Origin: Gemmataceae bacterium
Lineage (GTDB): Bacteria; Planctomycetota; Planctomycetia; Gemmatales; Gemmataceae
Assembly: GCA_019694755.1 (NCBI GenBank)
Contig: JAIBBI010000041.1
Location: 1-36,466 of the forward strand
Reading direction: 5' to 3'
DNA: 36,466 bases
The notes under the pieces are model-generated. The model saw nothing but the letters and a program-made list of their open reading frames with translations, was not told the origin of the DNA and searched no databases. The stretch's first letter is position 1. Each line of letters begins with the position of its first letter. Made by a program: the position numbers and the translations under genes. Below, one piece after another: positions 6,357-18,300 of the stretch.

Positions 6357-9300
6357 TTACACAGCTTGCAGGAACCGCAGGCGAAACTGCAAAAAGTCAC
6401 TACTGTCGACAGTGCCGTTGCCATTGAAGTCAAACACAGGATTGGCACCCAGGAACGCCAGTCGGAACGCGAGAAGGTCGCTGGACGTGACTTGCCCGCT
6501 TCCGTCGGCATCGCCGAAGAGGCGGAAGAGTTTGTTGGTGCCGGGGTTACCGATGAGAACATAGTTGCCGCCGAGCGTACCGTCGGCGTCTCCGTCGAGG
6601 TCCACGCCGAACAGGTCGTGGACCTTGCTTCCAAAGACGTTGAGGTTGTACCGACCATCGACGAGCGACCCCGTGGCGTCGACCTGTGCGCCGCTGAAGG
6701 TCAGCGTGGCCACAGTCTTGTTGCCGACGACGGAGGTCGAGAAGGTGACGCCGACGCTTTGGCCGGAAGAATTTTGCACCAGGTCGAACGCGCCGGGATC
6801 AACCGTCACTTGCCGATCGAACTTCACTTGTAGCGAGCGGAGGAACGAGCGATGCGCGCTGCCGTCGTTGACCTGTACGACCTCTACCAGCGGAGGCGTG
6901 TCATTGTCGGTGATTGTGGCGGTGACCGCCGGGACGGCGATGCCCTGATATCGGACGTCCGCGCTGCCGGCACTGAAACTCATGACGCCGTTGTGCGTGC
7001 CGGCAAAGAACGTGTCATCCACCGCAAAGATCTGAAGCAGTTGCGGGACATTCCAGTTCGCCGGCGTAAAGGTCAACGTGGCTCCGTTGGCGGTGACGAA
7101 GGCATCGGGATTCGGCACGATAACCACATCATCGGTCGGTTGCGCTTTCAGTACTACGGACACGGCCGCTGACGAACCTCCCTCGGACAACGTCAAAAGC
7201 ACCGGCGTGACCGTGACTCCGGGCAGTCCAAGCTGGCCGATCTGCACAAAGTCCGGGCCCTGATTGCCGTCGCCATCGCCGTCGAGGCGAAGGCCGGCGA
7301 GGTCGTGGATGGCCGTGTTGGTGTTGCCGGAGACTCGCAGTTGATAGACGCGGCTGAGGTCGACGCCGGTGCCGATGTCGAGCAGGACGAAGCTCGTGCC
7401 AAGCGTATACCGTGGAGTCAGCGTGAACAACACATCATCCCCGTCGCCGAACATGTTGTTCGGGCCGGGATCGCGCAATTCGTACACGGCCGGGGCGGCG
7501 GCATCAATCGGGTTCGGTTGCTCGCTGAACGTAATGCGGATCTGGGAGGCGATTCCGTTGATCACAATTGTCGGCGTCACGGCCGTCACTCTCGGGGGCG
7601 TGGCATCCAGGCTTGAACCGCGGAATTCCAACGCGCCGATGTCCACGACGCCTGGCATTAACTGGAAGCTCAGCGATGGGGCGTTGGTGAGCGATGTCGC
7701 GCCGTCGTAACCAGGAGCCAGCGTGGAGACCCCCGTCAGGGAATCGCCAAACGAGGCGCCGACGGTGGGTGTCAGACCAGTATTGCCAGGACCATAGTCG
7801 AACTGAAACGCACCGGTATTGAACAGAGTGACAGCGATGTTGACATCGGTGTTGTTGGCCTTGTTCGTGGCGGCCCAACGGATCATGTAGCGGTTGGGGA
7901 TCGAGGAATCGACAAAGATGCCTTTACCCACTCCAACCGTTGTCAGGTCGTCCCACAGGGGAGCCATGCGGCGATTGGCGAGGAAGCCGGCCAGGCTGTT
8001 GTCGCCCAGGTTGGTAAACCCGCCACTGCCGAGATGCAGGAAGCCATTCGACGAGATGGAAACCGAAGTAACCGAGCTGTCGTAGAACGGGAAACTGAAT
8101 GGCAGATTAACAACGATCTGCCCGTCGTCACTTCCAAAATTGAGCGACGTGCCGGGCAACGGCCCGCCGGCAAAGACACTGGGAATCAGCGGAGTGCCGA
8201 CGAAGTAGTCATTCTGGCCGGTATTCACTGTGCCGGCGTCGTCAGCGCTTGTGAATCCGAGATTGTCGGCCCGCGGGCCATTCCAGGAATCGCCGGCGTC
8301 GATGGCCGGGGAGTTTTTGGCGACATAGAAGTTGTCGTCGGATCCGCCATCGAAGTTGTCTGCCGGGCGGAACCCGAGCACGTTGTCCGCGCCGTCGGGA
8401 TCGACGAACAATGGATCGGTGGTCAGATTACTGGCGTTGACCAGTCCGACGGTGCTATCGGATGCGACGGACAGCACGTTACCGGCTTGGACGAACAGGA
8501 TGTTGCCGCGAACCTTGACGCCGGTGGAAAACCCTTGAACACGAATCGCGTCGCCGACGGGCTGGAAGATCGTGTTCTGCCCGATGCGGGCGTTCGTCGA
8601 ACTTGCGTCGACGAGGATACCCCGATTGGAATTGGAGTAAATGATATTGCTGAACACCGGGATCGAGGCGCTGCTGAAGAGCGAGATGCCGACCTGGTTG
8701 GAATAGACCTTGTTGTTCTGCACGACGGCCGTCGACGCGGTCGAGCGAATGCCGACGGTGTTGGCATAAACGCGATTGCCGACGACTTGGCCACCGTGGC
8801 TGATGCCGGTGTTGTTGTGATGCACGATGTTGTTTTGAACGATGGCTGGGCTTTGAGCTGTGATGCCGAACGCGGAAGCAGACGACTGGCCAAAAACAGT
8901 ATTGTCGCTGACGAGTACGTGGTTGGCCGCCACGATGCCCTGGGCCACGTTGTCGCGGACGATGTTGCCGGTGATGACAATGCGGTCGGCAAAGCTGATG
9001 CCGTTGATGGCATTGGCGTCGATGCCGGCTTGCGCCGAGAAGATCGTATTACCCGAGACCAGACCGCGGGCCCCATACACAAGTACGTTTGTACCGGTAT
9101 TCCCGGTCTGGTTATTGTGAACCTGGCTGTTGACCAGGTGCAAATCGTCGTTGCCGAAGGGGAAATTCACGCCGATCGTTCCGTGGCCGAAAATGTCGCA
9201 GTTCGCGATGGTGATTCGGTCACTGTGAACGTTGATTGCGGTGCTGATGCCCTCATTGGCGCCGGTGATGGTCAGGTGGCGGAGCGTCACGTCGTCGGCA

Positions 9301-12300
9301 CCGAGAAGCTCGATTGCAAAGGTCCGCGTGCCGGAGAAGTTGGTGTTAATGAAGCCTCGATCCAGTTTAGCGACTCCGACACTGGGGCCGTCGATGATGA
9401 CGCCACTGTCGTCGGTGGTGATGACGAGATTGCGGAACAGCGTGTAGTTGCCGACGTCGACATGAATGATGTCGCCGGCGTTCAGGTCATACGCCTGCAA
9501 CACGGCGGCCAGGCTCGCCATCGGTTGATCGGGCGACTTGCCACTGTTGGCGTCGTTGCCGACTGCGGTCGTAAAGACGTCGCCGACCGAAGAACTGTCG
9601 TTGACGAAATAGTCTCGCCCCGCCGGTACGATCTGAAACGCCGACTCGGATGAATCGAAGACCGAGCTGACCAGATTGGAGGTCACCCGAACGCGGTAGT
9701 TGCCGCCAACGAGGTTAGGCACTGTCCAGTTAAATGAACCACTGTTCGGCGCCGCGTTAGCCACAGTTTGAATCGGGACCCCGTCTTGTAAAAGTTCAAT
9801 CTTGACCGTGCCACCCGATGCCGATTCCCGCCAGGTGATGGAAAAACTCGAACCGACCGTGAGTTTCTCCAGACCGTTCGGGGCCGTGACTTGGACGAAC
9901 TGAGCCACGCTGCTGGTTGCGGCAACGGTGTTGCCGGTATGACCTTGATTCACGCGGCCGCCGTTGGGTGTCAGTTCATTGGCCAGCGCGCTGGCCGGGT
10001 CGCCGGCGTCGATGGTCGTCGATGCCGGTTGCACTCCGAAAAGGTCATCCAGACCGGCGTCGCCGACGATGGGTTGCAACCGCATGGCGTCGGCGATGAC
10101 GTTGGTGAAAACGCCGGTGACGGTCACGGACAGGGTCGTCGCGTCCGCGCGGAACGTACCCAGTGGTTGCCATGTGGCGCCATTGTCGATGAAGCCGACC
10201 GGGGCGCTATTCTGATTGACATTGATCGACAGATCGGGCGCGTTGCCCGTGCGGACGATCATGTTGGACGTGCCAAAGCTACCCACGCCCGTCGGCCAGG
10301 TAGCCGCGACATTGTAATAGTTACCGGGTGTCAATCCTGAGAAGGTGAACGTTGCGACGGAGTCCTGATTTCCGACGGCCACCTTGCGGAAATCGCCCTG
10401 GAAGCCGGCGGTGGCGACGGTGGTCCACGGACCGGACTGCGTGTAGCCCGCATCCCCTTCGTCCATGAAAACAGCGGGGCCGGAGGTCGCCGTCGAGAAC
10501 CCGAACGCGCCGTCGGCCCCGGCGACGTTCACGTACTGCGGGTCGCCCGTCCGACCGTGACCATCGACGCCGAGTTTGAAGAACAGCTCTTCACGGCTGG
10601 AGAACGTGACCGGACCCCACTTGGCGAAGTTGCCGGTGCCGCCGATGTCATAGAAGTTGTAGTCGCCATTGAACCCACCCTGGCTTGCATTGTCGATATT
10701 GAGCGCGAACCCGCCACGGACGGTGAAGATGTTGTTGCGGACAGTGACGTTGGCCGAGTTGCCGTCAACCTTCAGGGCATCTCCGGTCAGTTGATAGATC
10801 GTGTTGCCGTCGACGACCGTCGTGTTGGTGCTTTGCAGAGCGACGCCGTTGGTCGTGTTGCCGTAAACCAGATTGCCGCGGATCGTGCCTGGGCTGCCGG
10901 TGATGCCCACGCTGTTGCCGTAAATCGTGTTATTGGTCACTATGCCGCCGCCACTGAGGGTGCCGATACCGAAACCGGTGTTGCGAACAACGCGATTACT
11001 CGTGGCCGTTACACTGCCGTTGAGCGATAGTCCGTTATCGTTGTCTGCAATCACATTGTCGCTGGCGACAGCGCCGCTTGTCAGTTGTATCCCTGTGGCC
11101 ACGAAGATCGTGCCCGAGCGGTTGCTGTAGACCTGATTGGCCGTGACAGTGACATTGCCTTGGACATTGAGCCCGAACTGTTGGCTGGCCGAAACACTGT
11201 TGTTGTTAACGACCAGGCCGGCGCTTGCCACCGTGAAGAGGTTGATGCCTATGTTGTTGCGGATGACGACGTTGTTGCTTATCGTGCCGGAGGCTCCCGA
11301 TCCCTGGATGCCCTGCAGATCATTGGTCAGCGTATTGCCCGCAATGGTGACGCCCAACGCATTGATCACGATGCCTGCGTTGCCGTTGATGCCGTGGTTG
11401 ACATCATGGATCTTGTTGCCGCGAATGGTGGCGTTGGAATTGCCACTTTCAATATCGATGCCGATCAATTGCCCGGTGATGTCGCAATTCGAGATCGTGA
11501 GCCGGTCACTGTCGGCATTGGCCGGGGCGAGGATGGCGATGCTGTTGTTGCGTAGTGTCAGGCGATCGATGGTGATGTCATCGCCGCCGGCGAAGGTGAA
11601 CACGTTGGCGCCGGTTGAAATGCTGCCGCGATCGAAGATGGCTCCCGCACCGTTGGCGGGGCCCTCAATCCGAATGCCGCTCAGATTCGCGCCCAGGACG
11701 ATGTTGGCCCCGATGTTGTAAGTCCCTGTGTCGACATGAATCACGTCGCTGGCCGTGAGTACCGCGCCGTAGCTTTGCAGAAGCGCGGCCAGGCTGGCCA
11801 TCGGGGCATCCGGTGATCGGCCACTATTGCTGTTGCTGCCGACGGCGGTCGTAAAGACGTCTCCCAACGTTGAGTTGTCGTTGACGAAGTAATCGTGGCC
11901 CGTTGACTGGATGGCAAAGACATCATCCGAGACGTCCGCCGGAGCCGAGGGAATGTTGGCGGTCACCCGCAGACGATAGCCCGAGCCGGGCAGATTCGGC
12001 ACGACCAGATTGAATCGGCTGCTGTTCGTGGCCGCGGCGGCAATGGTCAACACCGGCGAATCGTTTTGCAATAGCTCCAGCTTGGCCGTACCCAGGTCGA
12101 CCGAGGCGAACTGAGCCGCGATCCGATCGTCTGCCACGGCATAGCTGAAGAACGCCGCTTCATCCAGCCGGCCGACAAAGTCGGCATCGCCGCTACCCAG
12201 CGAGTTGCTTCGGCCGAGGAAGTTGGAGGTCCGCGCGACGACGTTCGGCGTCTGACCGCTGCCGGTCGCGACGATCTGACCATTCTTGAAGAGCTTCACA

Positions 12301-15300
12301 TTGCCGGCCGCGTCCATCGTGACCGCCAGGTGTTGCCAGTTGTTCAACTCCAGGACGTTCGTCGCGGTAACGGTCGCGACCACGGTAAATGACCGGCTCA
12401 CCGTGAATTGCAGGTCATTCGACGTGCCGACGCGCTTCAAGGTGATGCGATCGGCATTGCCCGTGTTGCTGTTCAATTCCACGAGATGGGAGTTGCTCGC
12501 TACCGAAGTCGGAAACGCCCACACGGCAAAGGTGAACCCCTGACTGAAGTCGGAGAATCCGGTGGGCAATTGCACGAACTTGCCGGCCGCCAGCGTAGCC
12601 GCCGTGTTTGCCCCACCCACAGGCGAGCCAACCACGCCAAGGGTCGGACCGCCGACATATGTAGCGTTCAGACCATTACCAGAGGCATCGACCGCTACCG
12701 TGCCCGACGCTTCGCCGAGCCGATAGTACGCCAACGGCGTGTCGAGGCCGATAACGTCTTGCACCGCCGAGCTGGTCGTCGGCAGGCCGACGTTGCGCCA
12801 GTTCAGCGTGACAGTTTGACCGGCGGTGAGGTTCTCCAGTCCGTTCGGCGACAGCACCTGCACGAGTTGCGCCGGACTGGCGGCCGCCTGGATGGTGTTG
12901 CCGGTGTGGCCGATGTTGATCCGTCCGCCGTTCGGCACGGGTTCCAGGGAAAATGCGCTCGCCGGGTGCCCGGCGTCGATGGTCAACGACCCTGACAGAA
13001 TGCCGAAGTTGTCATCCAATCCGCTGTCGCTGACGCCATAGCCGAGGACGTTGTCAGGGCCATCGATATCGATAAACAACGGGTCGACCGTCAGGCCATG
13101 GCCGTCGATGCCGAGTTCCAGGAACAGATCGGCTCGAGTGTTCAGTAGACGGCTACCCCACTGCATCAACTGTGCAGTGCCCGTGGCAATGCGGTCGTTA
13201 TAGTCGGCGATATAGCCGACCTGGCTGTCGGCTGAAACGCTCTCGGTAAAGCCGCTGCCCGTTGCGAGAATGTTGTTGCGGACGATAATGTTGGCGACCG
13301 ATGAGGTCAGGCTCAGCGCATTGCCGGTCAGTTGGTACACGGTATTGCCATCGAACAATCCGCCGCTACCGCCCTGTAGCGACACCCCTTGAGCGGAGTT
13401 GGCGTAGATCAGGTTGTTGCGGTAGGTGGCGAGACTATTGCCGGAAATGCCGATGCTGTTGCTGTAGATCGTGTTGCCGCTGATGAGCGTATTGCCGCTC
13501 GAATTGATGCCGAATCGGGTGTTGTGGACGATGCGGTTGTTCTGCAAGGATCCGCCGCCGACGAACGCCCCGTTGTCGTTGTCGAAGATGGTATTGCCGC
13601 TTACGATGATCGCCGTGCCGACATTACCCGACATTTGAAGCCCATTCGCGCTCAACGGGAAGCTGACGCTCTTGGTTCCAAAAATGGTGTTGCCGGTGAC
13701 CGCACCGTTGTTGCCGACGAACATGCCGATGCTGATGTTGTTCGCGGCAGTGTTGCCCGAAATTGTAAGGCCCGGCGTGGCAGTGCCGGTGAGGTCGAAC
13801 CCTCGCAAGTTCTTGGACGCGGTGTTTCCGGTGATGGTCCCGGTCGGAGCGCTGACGAGGATGCCGACAAAGTCGTTGAAGGCTATGTTGTTGACAATGT
13901 TGGCTCCGCCGGCGACCACGCGGATACCGGCGTTACTCGAGTTGCCGAAATCGTGGTCGTGGACAAAGTTGCCGATGATGGTTGCACTGTCATTGGTGCT
14001 CTCGACGTTGATGCCCTGGAGCGAGTTGCCGAACACTTCGCAGTTGCTGATGACTACGAAATCGCTGTCGGCCGAGATGCCCAGGTTGATACCAATGTTT
14101 GCTCCGGTGATGTGCAGGTTGTCCAACGTGAGCGAATCGGCATTCTGCAGGTCGAAGCCGAAGCTGCCCGTCGCCTTGTTGCCGCGGTCGATCAGAGCCT
14201 GGCGGGCGGGAAACGCCGTGTCGTTGAAGCCGACGACGGTCGCGCCGGAGTCGTCGCTCAGCACTTTGATGCTGGCAGTGAGCAGGTATGTGCCGGCATC
14301 GACGCGAACGACGTCCCCCGGCCCCAGATCATACGCAGCCAGCAACGCGGCGATCGAGGCTTTTGGCGTCGCGGGGGTGAGGCCGTCGTTGGCGTCGTTG
14401 CCGGGCGCAGTCGTCCAGTCGCCGGCCTGCACCGTGCCGTCGTTGACATAGAAGACGTTTGTCGCCGCCGCGATGGAGAACGCGGCGTTGCTGACATCCG
14501 GGCTGCCCGGCAGATCGGCGCGGGTGATTCGGATTGTGTAATCGGTGGCCGGTGCCTGGTTGCCCGGAACGCTCCAGTTGAACGTGCCGCTGTTGGCCAC
14601 ACCGCTGGCAATGGTTAACACTGGCGTTGGATTGCCGCCTTGCAATAGCACAATGTTGACTGTGCTGTTGACATCCTGGCTCCGCCAGCGAATGGTGAAA
14701 CTCTGACTGGCGATGGCCGTTTCGCCACCATCGGGCCGCGTGACGAGGACATACTGCGCCGGGCTGAGCGAAGTCAGAGCGGTGTTGCCGTCCCACCCGA
14801 GGTTGATGAACCCGCCAGCCGGCGCGGGTTCATTGGCAAACGCGTCGGCGGGGCTGCCGCGATCGATTGCAGGCGACTGATTGGCGTCGTTCACCGAGGT
14901 CGCCGCCGGGAAGATCGGCAGCCCGGTTAGGCCACTGAGGATCGGCGCGGATGCCGCATTGCGGACGCTGCCGAATTTCGATTGCACATGGAAGTTGTCG
15001 TCGGCTCCGAAGTCGGCATTGCCGAAGTAGCCGGGCACATTGTCCGCGCCGTCCATGTCGACGAACAGCGGATCCTGAGCGATGCTGTTTCCATCGCCCG
15101 AGGTGGCGGATTGCCAGGCGGCGAGACTCGCTCTGGCCGCGCCCTGCCACTTGCCGACCTGACCGGTTCCGCTGGTGAACAACAGATTGAAGTCGCTGGC
15201 GAATCCTGTCTGGCTGGTGGAAGGCACTTCGATCCCGAAGCCGCCGGTAGACCAGATGATGTTGTTCCGCAGCACAATGCCGCTCAGATTGTCATTCACC

Positions 15301-18300
15301 TTGATCCCGTCGGCGACCGACTGGAAAATCGTGTTGTTGATAAACTTCACGGCCGACTGTGTGGCGACAACGCCATGCGACGTGTTCGCGTAGATCAAGT
15401 TGTTCTTGATGGTGTTGGTGAAGGCGTTGATGCCCACGGAATTGCTGTAAACGACGTTACCCGTGACATCGGCGCTCGAGGTGATGCTGATCCCGCTGTT
15501 ACTGTTGTGAAACACGCGGTTGTTGGCGACGAACCCGGCAACGTTGCCGATCACGCCGTCGTAGTTGTCGAACAACACGTTGCATGTGACGAACACGTTG
15601 CCGTTGCCCGCAATGCCCGCCTTCATGAACCCGACGTGGCCCGAAAACGTGTTCCCGGTTATCGAAACCGAGCCCGTGCCGCCGCCGGTAGCGAAAACGC
15701 CGTGACCGGAGTTGCCGGTGATGATGTTCCCCTTGCCCAGCGACAGGTCGGCAACGCCGACGACGGCCACGCCGGCGACGCTGTTGGTGATGACAATTCC
15801 GCTGCCCAGGTTCGACGAAATCGTAACATTCTCGATGCGCACGCCCCCCGGCTGCACTAAGTTCAGCCCGTCCGACTGGTTCAAAGACACGGTGCCGCCG
15901 GTGATGTGGTCGATTGTGTTGCCGACGAAAATGCCGAAACGCTTGTTGCCGATCGCCGTGATGTTCTCAAGCGCCCCGCCGGTCGAATTCCCTTCAATGC
16001 GGATGCCGTCCAGTTGGTGAGCGTTGGACGTCAGGCCTTTCGCCAGCAGTTGCGTGCTCTGATTGTGGGCATACAAACCGTACTGGCCGCCGTTGAGCGT
16101 CAGGTTCTGCACGGTCATCAGGTCCGCGCCGTTCAGGTCGAGCACTGGGCCGGGAACCACCGAGTTGGCAAAGTTGATCGATGCCGTCTTTCCGGGCAGT
16201 GTCGGGCCGGTCAACGTGAAACCTTCGTCATCACCAATGCCCACGGTACCGGAAATGACGGTCGGATTGATGGTGAAGTACGCGCCTGTATCGACGAAAA
16301 GCGTGTCGCCGGCACCGAGCGAGTATGCCAGGATCAGAGAATTCAAAGTCGGCTTCGGCGCGAAAGCGGTCCGGCCGGTATTGCGATTGCTGCCGACCGC
16401 GGACGTGAACTGGTCGTTGGCAGTTGATCCATCGTTGACAAAGAAGCTGTGCCCGGATTCGAAAACGGTGAACGGTTCCTGCGACCGATCCAGCACGGTC
16501 GCATTGTTCAACAGCGACACTTGGACCCGCAGGCCGTACGTGCCGAAGTTCACGCCGAGACTTGCCGGCGTCCACAGGAAGCTGCCGGTGTCGAGCGCGC
16601 CCGGCGAGATATTCAGCATGAAGCCGGGGCCGTCCGGCGTGTCCTGATACAAGTCGATCTTCACCAGCGAGTTGGCCGCGTTGCCGAACGTCTCCCAGCG
16701 GATGGTCTGTGCCACATCGCGGTTCACGTCCGCATACAGGTCCGGCGACCGGAGGGCGATGTGCGGCGATTGCCCGACGGTGTTTTCGTCCGGCGTGTTT
16801 CCGAGCGCCCCCTGGTTCAGGCCGACCGTCTCGCTTTGGACGTACAGGAAACCGGCATCCAGGTGTCCATCGTTGTTGGGAGTGCTTCGCAGGACGGATT
16901 CATAGCGGTACTTCACTCGCCGGGTACCGACGGGAATTGTGGCCCGGTCGCCAATTAAATCCCAGCGACTTTCCGGATTGGTGGATGAGCTGGAAACGGT
17001 GGCGATGGTCGCCCCGCCGCCGTCCTGGAATATCAGGTAGATCGTGCTGGCGTCATTGAGCGATTCGGCTGCGCTTCGCAGCCGGCCACCATAAACGATC
17101 ACGAGGTTCTGCGAATCGAGCTGTCCCGTTGAATAGCCGGCCGCAACCAGATCGATCGTCTGCTCGCCGAACGCCACCGCCGACGTGCCGCCGATAAAGT
17201 ACTTCGCGCCTTCAAATGGCGACGGTCCACTGGTGCCTGTGGTCGCGCCGGGCGATGTCGTCCAACCCGAGAATCCGGACTCGAAGCCGGGATTGCCGAG
17301 CAGGTTCGACGGCGGCGGGGTCGGAAATGCCAGGTCGGTCCGCGCATCGCCGGTGTCGATCGAAGGGCTGGTGATTCGCTGGCCGGCGACGACATCGAAG
17401 ACGTGGAAGTCACCGCGATCCTTATCGACAAACCGCGGCTCAGCCAAAGTCGGATTTACCACCGTGCGACCCATCGAGTGCAAGTCGAAACGGTTCGTTT
17501 CGACCTGCCAGTCGAGGATGTCGTTGAAGTCGATGCCCCAGCGAACGAGTTTGCCGGTGCCGGTGCTGTACAGAGTGTTGAAGTCGCTGAAGAAACCGGA
17601 CTGGCTGTCGTCGCCGATGTTCAGGTCGTAACCGGTTTCGGTCCACAACAGATTGTCGCGGACCTCCAGGTCGCTGGTGCCGCCGGTGGCGACGATGTGA
17701 CTGCCGGCCAGACTGTAGAACGTGTTGCCGATGACTTGTACGCGCGACTTTCCGGTGACGGATAGGGACGTCGCCGTAACATTGTCAAAGATGTTGTGCG
17801 AGATCAGTTGATTGCTGACGGAGATAACCCCGGTGTTGCCCCGGACAATGCGGTTGTACTGTACCGGGCCGTTGAAGGAGACACCGGTCGTGTTCGCTTC
17901 GATGATATTGGCCAGCGCAATGTCGGTACCGCCCAGGATACCGGACCCGCTGACGCCGGTCGTGTTGTTGAATACGCGCTGATTCTGCATCTGGCCCGTG
18001 AGTTGGACTCCCGTGACATTGCGGAAAACATGGTTCGGGACGCTGCCGGCGACAAACCCCAAGCCATTGAGAGAGCCGGCCACGGTGGCGACCACACCGG
18101 TCGTGTTGTCATGAATGCGGTTGTTCGCCAACGGGGCCGGGGCCGCATACGCAACGCCGATTGCCGCACCCGACAGCTCGTTGCCGCTTAGCGTGCCGCT
18201 GAAGGCGGCCGCGATATTCAGAGCCGTTCCCGTCGCCTGAACATCGTTGAGGGCGATGACGCCGGACGAAACCGCGGTGATATCAATTCCCTTCGTCGCG

